The notes beneath the pieces were generated by a model that made no database searches, was not told the DNA's origin, and was given only the letters and a program-made list of their open reading frames with translations. Of a stretch of 64,000 bases of DNA, positions 40,972 to 52,919 are shown one piece after another. The translations under genes were made by a program, and so were the position numbers. Position 1 is the stretch's first letter. Each line of letters opens with the position of its first letter. Source of the stretch: Gautieria morchelliformis (lineage: Eukaryota; Basidiomycota; Agaricomycetes; Gomphales; Gomphaceae); NCBI GenBank assembly GCA_015179125.1, contig WHVA01000036.1:124001-188000 (forward strand), given 5' to 3'.

Positions 40972-43587
40972 CTAAAATCCACCCTTTCCTTGGACCCGTG
41001 CTACAGCCCCCAGGAGCCCCTTAACAATATCAACAGGCCCACCCTTACCCCCTTTACCCTCCAAGATATTTCCGTCTTTGTCTTTCCATACTCCCTCTTT
41101 ATCATCCAGTCGTCCGTACAAGGCTGTGTTTTGATTGTTGTCGATGCCGGCTCTCCATTCGGCGCACATCTCGGGCGAATCAACCATGACATTTATTTCC
41201 TGTGAATGGAACCACGACTGTGTATCTACAAGGCGATATCATATATCAGCATATATTCTCAAGAAGGTAGTGTTGATTACTACTACCTTGATTGCCATTT
41301 CCTTGAATTGCGACCTGGTCATCGATAATGCAGAATTTGACTGTGAGGCGTAGAGATCACTCGTGTGTACCGTACACCCTGACCGAAGGAGGCCTACCGT
41401 GACAATTGCGTCGCTTCTCAGCAGCGTCGATAGGTTTTTCTTGGTCTTTGGCTGTGTACCAGTAGACTTTCAAGTATCGCTGCTTTCCTTCCACATTCAA
41501 GGTCTTGTACATGTCCGCAACAACCTTGCTGTTAGTGCCGCCTTGACCAGGTAACATTTCTTTGAGGATGAAACGCATTATTAAATTAACCAAGCATGTA
41601 AGCTATGTGACAGCTCACCTCCACCATCGTTGAAACCAAGATCGAGATACAGAGTACATTCAACACCTCTTCGACAGGCATCTAGGATTTCCTTTACTAC
41701 CGGGGTTGCGTTGAAAGTAGGTGTTTGGCTGTCAAGGAGTAAATGCCATGGAATTGTAGCTAGTATGTATGTCAAGGATACCGTACATGAAAATACTCCT
41801 CTCGGCAAGTCGAAATCCTGCCAGCCAGGCTACATTCTGAGGGACTTCTAAATCGCCGTGGCCGGGGGCTTTCGTACATTTGGTTTGAGGAAAATAAATA
41901 CGAGGGGTTAAAATTTGGCGTGTACTCACTTCCACGGGGTGCACGATTAACCATAGCGATGGGAAATGGTTTGTGCGGCTTGTGTAAGATATGAGCATGG
42001 AAGCCTTCCGCCACCTCTGGGCCTGCGGAAGGTTTGGTGTGCTGCATCCCTGCGTCTATAGGGGGGTGCAACATTAATGCTAACACCTCGGACCTCGTTG
42101 GTACTCACTAAGATGATTGGTCATAGCTTGTGGTGCTCCGTATTTGGCCTGTGCTGCCGCCAGCTCTGCGTCAACATGCCTCACTTCCTCAGCGCCAGGC
42201 TGTTCATGATTCGGTAAATGCTGCTTCGCAACAGGGTCTGGATGTTCAGGGTCTGGCTTTTGGCTTTCTTGCATGCTGGATCCATTGGGATTCCAGGAGG
42301 CTCTATTGGTTCTGGCGCCTTCCTCTAGGTAGATATCTATGGACATGATAGTAATTTAGTGCAAAACACTGCGTAACATCTGACTACGGCAAACCTTTCA
42401 GGTATCTGTTTTCCTCGGCGAATTTATATTCCTCCCCCTCTTTAGCCGCACCACCCCCACCTTTGAGCAGAGGGAGGGGTGGGATAAACGCCTCTGCCCA
42501 GGAAAGGAGACTCATGTCGTAAAAGGAATCAACAATGGGACCCTCGATATGAGTCATCATTTCTACATTAACGCGATCCTATGGAAAGGTTAGCCATTGT
42601 GGAGTGAAACGCCAAACAATCCAACTTGTATGTTATTCGAATTGAGACAGGCGACTTTGCGATCGACTATCATGTACTTTGAGTGGAAAGTGCCCATGAT
42701 AGGCCTGTGATAGTTCTCATGGTGAAAAAAAGGACCTGATTTGAGCACAAAACGAGGGAGCCACGACGTGGTGCAACTCACCATCACCTCGAATTCAATG
42801 TTTGGAATCTCCTCTTTTTTGGGGAGTCCGACAGCCTCCCAGTCTTCAGGCGGAACTCGCTGATGATTCTTGATGACCTGTTTGGGATTCCCGCGATCAT
42901 AAATGAGCTTTACGACAGGCTTCGTGGGCTTTCCTTCGTGTCGGTTTGATAGTTCAATAAGAGCATCATGCACTCTGGGTGGAAGTCAATATGGTGTCAT
43001 TATGCATTGTGGCGACACGGACAGGGATGAGGAATAGGAGGGCTCCCAATAGTTTGTTGCAATCATGACTTCAATTTCTGCATTAGCAATGAGATTGCGA
43101 TAGTGTCTCATAATGTCTGGAATACTGCGATTGTCACGTTATTGGCGCAAATAGCTCGCTCAAATGCTGCTATTGCGTACACTGAGACAATGGACAACGG
43201 AATTACACCCGAGGATGCAAGCAGGGGGGGTGAGACCATTCCTATCCACGTGTCTCGCTCGATGGTGTCCAAGACATCACAATAGATCTAGGTCGGATGA
43301 AAGCGATGAGGCATTTGATCATCAGTAACCGATGTCCGACTTACCTTTAGAAAGAGATCACTAGGCCTATAGGGGAACTTGCCACACTTCACTGCGCGGT
43401 CAAGGTCCTCCAGACTATAGTCTTCATGGGTTTTGGATTTCTTCTTCGCAGCACTGCCTCCTGCGGCCAGTTGCTTTGCGTACAACTTCTGTGCGAGCGA
43501 TGTGATTTCGTCATGAGGGTTGTTGGAAACGGCCTTTGTGAGCGTGTCAGTGCTATTGGTGAGTTCGAGTATAATATCCGAAGGCAT
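40972..43587 (-). CDS. Phospholipase D-like protein with two HKD motifs
   Basis: A minus-strand gene with about ten short exons. The N-terminus MPSDIILELTNSTDTLTKAV leads to a Lys-rich stretch and EDLDRAVKCGKFPYRPSDLF, then VVSPPL-type MVSPPLLAS. The first phosphodiesterase motif is HSKYMIVDRKVACLNSNNIQ (42680-42630) and the second CHVKFCIIDDQVAIQGNGNQ (41400-41290); both keep HxKx4D. The C-terminus ends GLLGAVARVQGKGGF. Two HKD motifs form one PLD active site, so hydrolysis or transfer on a phosphodiester, probably a phospholipid, is expected; this fungal branch is not PX/PH-type PLD1. I see no signal peptide. Stop codons in the middle exon read at 43010-43290 suggest that exon borders there are more complex than modelled, or that part is damaged. 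It shares a 191-bp promoter with the sphingolipid methyltransferase. Confidence 0.82.
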
Positions 43588-43778
43588 GGTGGTCTGGAGG
43601 TGGTGGTCTAGAGTAAAGATATGAGTGAGGCAATGGTTGCGCCGCGCTTTCGCGTGTGGCACTCCTGACTACCATCAGCTTACTAAACTGATCGACGCAG
43701 TCCACAAATGGCGCCGTACAGGTACCCACAGGGACAAATATATACACGTTTGTGACCGTTCGTCTTTTTAACTTTACG
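43588..43778. promoter_or_regulatory. Divergent promoter of PLD-like and sphingolipid methyltransferase genes
   Basis: 191 bp between start codons. A TATA-like AAATATATACAC lies at 43736-43747, about 35-45 bp upstream of the methyltransferase start. No other motif recognised. Confidence 0.5.
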
Positions 43779-45605
43779 ATGGGGGTACGCACAACCTCCA
43801 CACCAGCCATAAAAAATGCCCCTGAGGCTGGGCTCGCGGAGGGCAACGGCTCTTTCTCTAACTATCATCTAGCTGCTCTGCTTCTCATCGTACCATGGGT
43901 AGTGAAGCGTATGCTTCCTCTAGTTAATCGCGGTGGCTTCTACACGTACTGGTTCCTCTTCGCGCTGTGCGGCGTCCCGGTAACTATCGGATACTGGACA
44001 TTAATGAGTACCTATGGGCCGAGGAAGAACGAAAAGGTCGCGCTACCCGGAAAGCCTCTCGAGGAATATATCGAAATTAAGGATCCTCAATTGAGGCAAC
44101 ACTACGGAGGAGAAAAGAAAATTCCCATGCAGGTGTTCCATGATGCTTACTTTGATGGCAAGGTCGATTTCAAGGGTGAGCGTCGTATGTACGTTTATAC
44201 CGACGGCGTAGCTGAGCCCGTACAGGTGATGTGTTGGATATTATGGAACTCCGCCATGATTGGGCCAAATTCAACTTCACGCCCGAATTGTTCAAAGATG
44301 TTCTCACCCGTTTCATTCCTGATGTCATATTCCACTCTCAGGGCCAGGACGAGGAGCAAGTGCGGGACCACTATGATCGTGCGTGCTCCTAGTTTTCACA
44401 AAAAAAAATTGTGCCTACCGTTTAGGTGTCACGTTTCTTCAGGCGGTGATGATTTCTACGAGTGGTTCCTGGGTCCACGCATGGTCTACACTTCGGGAGT
44501 CGTGCTTGACCTGGAACGAGAGGAAACTCTGGAGGAGCTGCAGGACAATAAGCTCACCCTCGTGTGCGAGAAACTGAACCTAGAACCTACGGACAGGCTA
44601 CTTGACATTGGTTGCGGCTGGGGCACGCTCGCAGCGTTTGCCGCCAAGAACTATGGTTGCGACGTCACTGGCGTCACCCTTGCAAAAAAACAAACTTTGT
44701 TTGGGAATGAGCGTATAGCGACGAACGGCGGGGACCCTAACCGTGCGCGTATACTTTGCTGCGACTACAGGGATATCCCTGTCGCAAAGGGACATTATAC
44801 CAAGATAGTGTCGCTAGAGATGGCTGAGGTACGCATTGCAGATATGGTCGACTGAAGTGAGTATTGAAGTGGTGGCAGCACGTCGGCATCAGGCGCTATG
44901 GATCGTTTTTGAGGCAGGTGTATGATTTGCTAGATGACGACGGGACATTTGTCTTCCAAGTCGCTGGCTTGCGGCCTGCCTGGCAATATGAAGACCTCGT
45001 CTGGTATGCTACGGGAAAATCCCTTGCCATCCCAACACACTTACTTGCTTTCAACGATCCAGGGGCATGTTCATGAATAGATATATTTTTCCAGGTGCTG
45101 ACGCTAGCTGTTCCCTCGGTTGGGTAATAACACAGGTGAGTGCAGTACTCTCTTCTTCCCTGTACTGATCACATGTACGAATTGTAGCTCGAGGCCGCCG
45201 GTTTCGAAGTTAAGAACATCGATGTTTTAGGCGTCCACTATTCGGCCACCATTTATCGGTGGTACAAAAACTGGCTTTCTAATAAAAGCAAGGTTATCGC
45301 CAAGTACGGGGAGCGCTGGTATAGGATATGGGTATATTTTTTGGCATACTCTACTATTGTGGCACGGTAAATAATCCATTCTCTGCTCTCTTTCCTCTGC
45401 CATTCTTGATGTCATCAACCTACCCAGCCAAGGCGGATCTGCCGCTTTCCAGATTACGCTGCACAAAAATCTAAATGCGTACCATCGTATCGAGGGCGTT
45501 AAAAACCATGCGTCCATTAAAGTCACCCCCAAAAAGGAGATATCGTAAGCCGCCCTAGCCTTCACTTTTCATATATCTAATTATCCTGTCAGTCCCGTCA
45601 TCTGA
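43779..45605 (+). CDS. Sphingolipid C9-methyltransferase
   Basis: Eight exons (43779-44175, 44226-44378, 44443-44828, 44879-45003, 45063-45135, 45188-45366, 45428-45544, 45592-45605) join in frame. Two membrane segments lie near the N-terminus (about residues 30-47 and 58-78: LLLIVPWVVKRML, YTYWFLFALCGVPVTIGYW). The SAM-binding motif is LLDIGCGWGTLAAFAA, followed by GVTLAKKQTLFGNERI and HVGIRRYGSFLRQVYDLL. Other family blocks are DVLDIMELRHDWAKFNFTPE, FYEWFLGPRMVYTSG and FMNRYIFPGADASCSLGWV. The enzyme belongs to the cyclopropane-fatty-acid-synthase-like family and transfers a methyl group to C9 of the sphingoid base of fungal glucosylceramide, in the ER or Golgi membrane. The domain set appears complete. 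Confidence 0.94.
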
Positions 45606-46774
45606 TTTATTGATGATGTTCGTGTAGACGGTTGCCTACATGCTAGATCTACAACCGAGTGCCAAATGACATGGTAATTAGTATATGATGCGTTTTGCGT
45701 TCCTTTGTTGGATTGAATGGGTGTGTCGAGTGACTCCTCTCGCTTTTGGTCGCGAATGCTGTGCAGGATGCGAATTGGCCAAGCTCTACAGCCCTGCTTC
45801 TACACGTCTGTGGGTATTTTCTCGAAAACATATTTTTTTCTCCTCCCATCCCCTGGCAAGCCACTGTAGCTCTTGAGGCCAAATACCTACCCGGTCTCTA
45901 CAATCGTATGACTGCCCGCTTCTCAAGTCGACCATCCTCTTGTTTTCAAGCGCGTGTTAGCACTGTAAGGTCAGTCGCTCAAGGGCTAATGTAAACGCAT
46001 AGATTTGATGTGACATTTCACCAATCAGACATAATCATCTGTGTGGTGAGATGGTCATGGGGGTATCGAATTTGAGGTTGGGCCGTCACGTTCCGCCTCG
46101 CCTTCTGAATCTTGAACCTGATGTGGAAGGAGGCCTGGGAGGGCTCTGCATGCATCGATGGTCGAAAGTTCAACGAAACGGCCATACAAGGCACGTCGAG
46201 CAATAAGGATGTGTGGAACAACAGTGAAAACCAAGTCAAAGTCAAAGTCAAAGTCATGACTCAGTCGATCGGCCCTGCGAGTTCTGGGGTCATGAGGCCT
46301 TGAGGCCTCTGAGGCATGATTCACGATCTGAGTCGAGGTACCTATGATCTGCCGTCTATAAACTACAGTGTTGATAGGTAGGGAGCCCAACATTTTTTAC
46401 TGTATGAGAAATCTGGCTTGACATCACAGATGAATCTACTGCTATTTATAAGTTAGGTTATCTCCCCCGCCACTTCCCCTGTGGGCTCCTGGACCAAGAT
46501 GGGCCGCGCCGGTCGGTGAATCTCTTGGTGATCAAGCGCGGCGTCCTAGGAAGGCGATGCTAGCTGCTCTTTTACCAGCCGGCAGAATATGTTGACCCGC
46601 TCGTCAGCATGATACCTCGTGCGTCACGCCACACCGTGCAAACGGCCAATAAGCCTCCACGGAAATATATATGTATTGACGTAAATACAGGAGCTTCATC
46701 AAAAACACCACCGTTCTCGCATTGGCGGATGCACTGCTACGATATAGACATAATCGAATCAAACTATCGGACCC
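45606..46774. other. Intergenic region, simple repeats only
   Basis: Downstream of the methyltransferase there is no convincing gene. A short hexamer array, (GTCAAA) about 3.5 times, lies at 46233-46256, followed by ATGACTCA. Minus-strand frames there are products of the repeat. Confidence 0.5.
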
Positions 46775-47777
46775 TTATTTCACCTGTTTGCTCTTCATGA
46801 GGCAGCGCCTTGCATGCAAGTCACGGTAATCTTTGCGAGCATACCGCTCGTGGCTGGTGGGTAGAAAACATGAATACCCAAGCTACAAGGGAAGAGTAAC
46901 AGTATGCTTACCAGATAGTACACTCGAAGATCTTGCCTCGGTTCTTCGCATTGACGTGACGGCTCGCATCCTGTGCGCAAAGTATTTTCCACTGCAAGAT
47001 CAAAAAGGATAAACACCCACAAGGCCTAGGGATTGAGATAGACGTACCAGGTGATACATATGAAGGGCCTCAGCTCCTTAAGGTGGACGCGGCGAATGTG
47101 AGATATGGCCTCTCGCCTCGTGTCGAAGTGACCTTGGTGGGAACAGGTCGGATCATTACAACGATGGCGTGTCTGGCCCTCGACTTTGGTCGTGGTAATG
47201 TACCCTTTAAGTTCGGATGTCTTCGCAAGGGTGCCAACCGGCATGTAGATGTGTTGGGGATGTCCGGGAGTGACGGCAGGGGGAATACCCGGGCCAAGCT
47301 GGCCGGACGCTTCTGAATAATCACCATATGAATATGAACTTTTTACACAGTACATCTGGAAGACATACTAGGGTTATCTTCTATTTCCGTGAGGTTCTCT
47401 GATGTATGCGGTATCAATGATGACGATTCTATTGATGTGACAGGATACAACATGCAAGACTTGCCAGCGGCATCCCCTTTGTCCAGGCTGGGAGCTGCAG
47501 TAAGGGCGATGTATTTCAGGTCTCGTGCTCTGCCAGCGATAGAATCATATACCAAAGATGTCCTGGCCCACAGTGAAACCAAAGGGGGCGATGTCTGGGA
47601 GAAAGGCTGTGAGGTAAGGTGCTGTGCGCATCTCTGAGATGAATAACTAGATGAGAACGAATCAGCACACTCACGAGTATCGTTTGCTGTATGAGAATGA
47701 TTAACATCTATGACGGCAGCAACACGAGGTGTGTGAGGGAACATAATGACGAGGAGCGACATGTTGAGACGAACCAT
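46775..47777 (-). pseudogene. C2H2 zinc-finger protein with a one-base frame break
   Basis: On the minus strand, a Ser/Thr-rich N-terminal part (47600-47400) is followed by CNDPTCSHQGHFDTRREAI with SHIRRVHLKELRPFICITC, then across an intron CGKYFAH and RHVNAKNRGKIFECTIC, and across another intron HERYARKDYRDLHARRC. These are linked C2H2 fingers of a fungal transcription-factor type. Between CGKYFAH and RHVNAKN (near 46965) one base is missing, so the frame breaks. Either the gene is recently inactivated or the base is a sequence error. The first exons are uncertain: alternatives reach 48039. DNA-binding role is inferred from the fingers; the target is unknown. Confidence 0.6.
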
Positions 47778-48386
47778 TGGTTAGCCATGGCACATGCTCG
47801 TCCAGAATGAAGTTCAGCTCGTCGCTGGGAACGGAGCTCTGGGATGGGTGCATGAATGGTTTTGAATGAGCTGTTCCGTAATACCAGTAGACAATGGGGG
47901 GAATGAAACGATGATAGGATAAGATGTAGGACACAGGCATTATATACAGAGGACTTGTTGCAAAGCCAGCGCGCTCCCACGTCTGGCAAGAAGTGCTTAT
48001 ATCAAGGCAGTTAAGGTTCCGGGACACATACATGGACACATAACGGGTGGCATATGTAGTTCTGAATCAGCCGTGGTGTAGCATAGGAATGTGGAAGGAA
48101 TTAATGGACCTGACGTGTCTTTTAGGTTTATGCTTCACTCATTTCCAAGCCTGACAGGTGGGCGCGTCTTCATGGCTGGGAGGTATGGCTCTGCGGTTCC
48201 ATGTGATCTATATGCATTAGTATCCAAGGTGAGGGGTGTAGAGCGGAAAACTGCCTGCCCAGCGGGTGCTTCTCCAGTTTCCAATAAGCCAATATTACTT
48301 AATCGTCCTCCCGTAATTCCGGAATACCCATATTTCTGAAGGTTAAACTGCCTGCCCAGTGTGGAACGAAGGAGTAAATAATAGTC
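47778..48386. other. Spacer between C2H2 gene and copia element
   Basis: A minus-strand frame (48039-47701) may be the true N-terminus of the C2H2 gene. A 15-bp direct repeat AAACTGCCTGCCCAG occurs at 48248-48262 and 48345-48359, close to the copia LTR. Nothing else supported. Confidence 0.4.
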
Positions 48387-48582
48387 TGTTATACTACGAT
48401 CTACTTGAGATCGTTCTGCCTTTATATACAAAATATAAATCCATTGTATTACCAATCTCTTCGAGCTGCTGTGCCTATGCGATGCCGGTGCACCAGCAAC
48501 CCGGAGTCGAGAGCGATCTCGAACTTCCGGCTAAGTGCGTGCCGGCTCTGCCTCGACGGTGTCATCGTCCCGATTACTAACA
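48387..48582 (-). mobile_element. 3' LTR of the copia element
   Basis: On the minus strand the sequence begins TGTTAGTAATCGGG and ends TAGTATAACA, 196 bp with TG...CA ends, preceded by a purine-rich tract GCTGAGGGGGAG (48594-48583). It contains TATATACAAAATATAAAT. The last pol codons read into it. I find no matching 5' LTR right of 52919. Confidence 0.65.
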
Positions 48583-51500
48583 CTCCCCCTCAGCGAGAAG
48601 TCCCTTCGGCAAAATCCTAATTTCCCTAATAGATACCTATGTTGGTGCAAGTCCAATCCCTTTGTAAATATGTCCGCTACGTTCTCCTTCGTCGGTACGT
48701 ACGTAAGTGATGCCTCGTGAGAGGCCACTTTCTCACGGATGAAATGATATGCGACATTGATATGTTTGGTACGCGCATGATACGTTGCGTCATGTGATAG
48801 TGTAATGGCGCCTAGATTGTCTGATCGAAGTGACGTGGGCTGGGCTTGATCTATTCCTAGCTCCTCGATGAAGCGCCTCAGCCAGATCAATTGCTTGGTG
48901 CCTTCGGTAAGTGCCATGTATTCGGCCTCCGTAGTAGATAGCGCGATCGTTCGCTGCTTCTTAGAGCTCCATGCGATGGCTCCCCCTCCTAGTATAGCTA
49001 CATAGCCGCTAATAGACAGTGCGTCATTTCTATTAGCATAATCCGAATCAACAAATATTTCGAGGTCGAGACCAGCGTCTCATCGGAAGATTATGCCGTC
49101 GTCACGTGACCCCTTGAGGTACCTGAGCGCGTGCTTGATCGCCGTCCAGTGCTCGGCTCCGTAAGTAGTAGTGAATTGGCTCAGATGTTGTACGGTAAAA
49201 GCCAAATCAGGTCGCGTGCTGAGTGCTGCATACATTAGCGATCCGATTGCTTTAGCATAGGGTACTTCGGCAGTTGGACCTGTTGAGTCCATAGGTGTCG
49301 TGAGTTTGATCATTTTGTGCAGGGGTGTAGATACGGAATGTGCCGTAGCCATGTTGAATCGATCGAGTATGATGTCGATGTAATGTCCTTGAGACATGAT
49401 CAGTGTTCCCTCATCCCTATTCCTCTCAATTCTAATTCCCAAGATTTTCTTCATTTCTCCTAAATCTGTTAAAGGGAATTTTCCATGAAGCTCCCCCTTG
49501 AGCTTAACCATCCCTCTTTTGGAGTCAGCAAATAGTCCGAAGTCGTCCACATATACTGATATGACTTCGATTGAGTCCTTATCTTGTCTGATGTAGACGC
49601 ATTCATCGGCTGTGCTTTGATGGAAGCCGAGATCGAGTAGTAATTTGCGTAAGCGCTGATGCCAAGCTCGTCCCGATTGCTTGAGTCCGTAGAGCGCTCT
49701 GTATATTCTTAGAACGCGTCCAGATCCATCATCAAAACCGTCGGGCTGGTGCATGTAAATCTCCTCATCTATAGTTGAATTGAGGTAGGCGCCTTTGACA
49801 TCCATCATTTCGATTTCCCAATCAAGTGTGTTTGTGATCGCTAATAGAACACGTAGTGAATCGAATTTGACCACGGGTGAGGTTATTTCGTAGTAATCCA
49901 TCCCTGGCCTCTGTGTGAATCCTTGAGCCACAACCCTTGCTTTAGCCTTATCGAATTGTCCATCCGGTTGCGTTTTGACAGCATATACCCATCGGCAACC
50001 GATAGCTACTCGTCCGGGTGGTATTTCTGTTAATTCCCATGTTCCTAACGTTTTGTGTTGGTCCATCTCAATTTCCATCGCTTTCTCCCAGATCGGCACA
50101 TCATCACGTGATACCGCCGCTCTGTAATTCTCAGGTTCAGTGATGATTTCTCTCGTTATGTAAACCTGCTCGGTGCGTCCTGAATCATTCAGCTTCCGGT
50201 AATCCGGTCTTTGAGTGATACGCGCGCTCCGTCGAATCTGTGGAGCTGGCGCTTGTTCAGGTGGATCAGGAACGGGCGTCGTCTGGGGTGATGACATCTG
50301 CGGGGTAGATGGGATCGGGTCCGGCACATGCTCGCGTGGTGAGTGCTCCCCCTCGAGCGGTGCCGTGTCGTCATCGTCATTATCTGGGATAGGGTAGAGT
50401 CTGTTGTCGTTTTCATCAAATGTAATATTTCTCGAAATTTGAACATGCTTTGAGGCTTTATTGTAATACCTCCAGGCTTTTGCATGTTCTGCTACTCCGA
50501 CGAAGATATGTTCTTCTGCCTTTGGATCAAGTTTGGCTCAATGTTGATCCGGCACCATAACCCAGCAATTTGTCCCGAATTCCTCTAGACGTGCTATGTT
50601 CGGCTTCTTGCCGAATAGTGCCTGGAACGGCGTCGCGTCATCTCCAAGCGCTCGCGTGGGTGATCGATTTTTGATATAACACGCGTAAGCCACGGCCTCG
50701 GGCCAGAGTATTTTTGGCAGGTTCTTGGCAAATATCATTGCCCATGTGTGCTCGAGTAAGGTCCGGTTGAGTCGTTCGGCGATTCCATTCTGGGCTGGGG
50801 AGTATGGAGCTGTGGTCTCCATGATAATGCCATATTTTGCACAAAATTCCTTGAAATTTTTATTGACATATTCCCCTCCATTATCTGAGCGAAACCTCTT
50901 CAGTTTCTGACCTGTTTGGGTCTCGAGGAATGCCTTGTATGTCTCGAAGTGTTTGAGCGCTTCATCTTTGGTGCTCCCAAAATAGATTGCAGTGTACCTC
51001 GATTTGATGTCCGTGAAAGAATAAAAGTATTTTTCACGTGATGGTCCTTCGGTCTGGGCAGGCCCCCATACATCGGATACTGTTAGGTCACCGACCTGTT
51101 CTACAGTGTCCTCGGCTCTTTTGGGGAACGGCTCCGTATGCTGTTTGCCTTGTATGCAGGTTTACACTGACTTGGCTCTTTTGACTCGTCGATCTCGAGT
51201 CCAGTAACTAGGTCGTTAGATTTCAACAATTTTATAGAGTTTATGTTGACGTGCCCTAGTATCCTGTGCCATTTGTCCCATGACCGTCCCTTTGCCGCTG
51301 CGGCAAAGTCCTGTGCCTCGATTGATCAAGTGACCCGTGCCTTCATACAGAATAGCCTCCCACGCCAATTTTGATGTTCCGTCTCTGGGTTCTCGAGGAA
51401 GAGGTTTGCGTGCAATCTTGGCCTGAATACACGCATCACAGACAATTCTATCGCCTGTGGAGCTCAGTTCAATGCCCAATATCATGCCATGATTTAATAG

Positions 51501-52919
51501 ATGTTGTAGGGACTTCTGTGAAATGTGCCCCATTTTCTGATGAATTTCCATGGCAGACAAACACATATGGGCTTGAGCACTTGGTGACTGGAGGTCTAGT
51601 CGATATAAACCATTGACCTTCGGTGCTTGCATCAATACCTTTCCAGCAGCGTTAGATATCATGCATTTCTGGCCACCGAGTCGAATGTCATAGCCAGCAT
51701 CATCGCACCGACCGATTGAAACGAGGGTAGCAGCAATTTTTGGAGCATAATATGTATCTTGCAACGTGACTTCTACTGTTGTATCTCCAACCTTATTGGA
51801 TAATACAAGCAGTCCTGAACCAAAGGCATCAAAAGTGCCTTTGTTGGCTGCTTGGATAGTCCTCGGCTGTGAGAATTGACAGTAGTTCCTCAATAAATTT
51901 TTGTGAGGAGTCATATGCGATGTCGTTCCGGTGTCGAGTATAACTATAACTCCTGAGGATGTGCTCAGATTGAAATTAGAGCACTCGTCAAAATTGGTGA
52001 AGGCAAGATGCCCATCACCACTTTCCTCAGACGAGGACTCTTCTTCAGCAACATTCGCTTTTGCTTTACCCTTCTTCTTCTTTTTGCCTTTGGCTTGTTT
52101 CTTCTGACGTGGTCCTTGACCTTCTTTACCACCTCCTTTAGCCCAGCAATTTTCGATGGAATGTCCAGGCTTTTTGCAGTTGGTGCATACATGCGCCTTC
52201 TGCCCCTTTTGGTCCTTCTTAGTAGATGAACCAATAAACACCTGCTCTTCTTGCGGGAGTGTTTTCTTCCTGTCATACTGAGCCTTTAGTACCCTAATAA
52301 TATTATCAGGGACCAATGGTATCCCGCATTCTTCAAGCGAAGTGGTAAGGGCGTTCATGACTGCCTCATAGGATGGTGGAAGTGGCGCAAGGATGATGTC
52401 CATGAATTCTTCTTCAGAAACTCTAGCTCCCATCTCATTAAGACGAGCATATAGGTCTTGGGCCTTGTCCAAATGATCTCTCAAGTCTCCATCCTCAGGA
52501 CATCTCATACTGCGGAGTTGTCTCTGCAGGCTGGTGAGGACCATCTTGGGCTTTTTGGTCATTTCATTGACCAGTGCATCCCAAGTCTCTTTTGCTGTCT
52601 TCTGCTTCTGTAGCATCAGGGCTAATGACTCTGACACTGAGACGATGATTTGGGTCTTGGCTTGTCCTTCTCTAGCAAGGTATCTCTCCAGCTTCTCCTC
52701 AGCCTTATCCATCTGAGTTTCCTCAGCTTCTGTAAGAATATGGCCTGGGGGCATAACTGGAGGATCAGGAGGTCGAGTGACTCTCCCTTCTACATGCTTG
52801 AGTAGATTTTTGGACTCGACATAGCTGATGAGAGTGGCTCGCCACAATGGCCAATTACTTCCATCAGTAGCAAGCTTCTCAACACCCAATAGCTTCTCAG
52901 AAGTGTCTCCGGGGCCCAT
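48583..52919 (-). mobile_element. Ty1/copia retrotransposon, degraded and apparently chimeric
   Basis: Minus strand, in copia order. Gag (from 52919: LGVEKLATDGSNWPLWRATL; zinc knuckle CTNCKKPGHSIENC at 52190), protease (VILDTGTTSHMT), integrase zinc finger (HQKMGHISQKSLQHLLNHG...CDACIQAK), a second integrase zinc finger (HRILGHVNINSIKLL, about 51260), integrase core (SDVWGP about 51070; SPAQNGIAERLNRTL about 50800), reverse transcriptase (50170-49200, with VYVDDFGLF) and RNase H (49070-48560, STTEAEYMAL). The duplicated zinc finger and a frame change near 51330 suggest that two copia lineages are joined. In-frame TGA stops at 50538-50540 and 49080-49082 and a further frame break near 51165 make it inactive. 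Confidence 0.9.

Noticed and set aside
49080..50540. TGA codons read as selenocysteine or programmed readthrough
   Set aside because: Fungi lack the selenocysteine machinery, and the sites look like CGA to TGA decay in a transposon that also has frame breaks.
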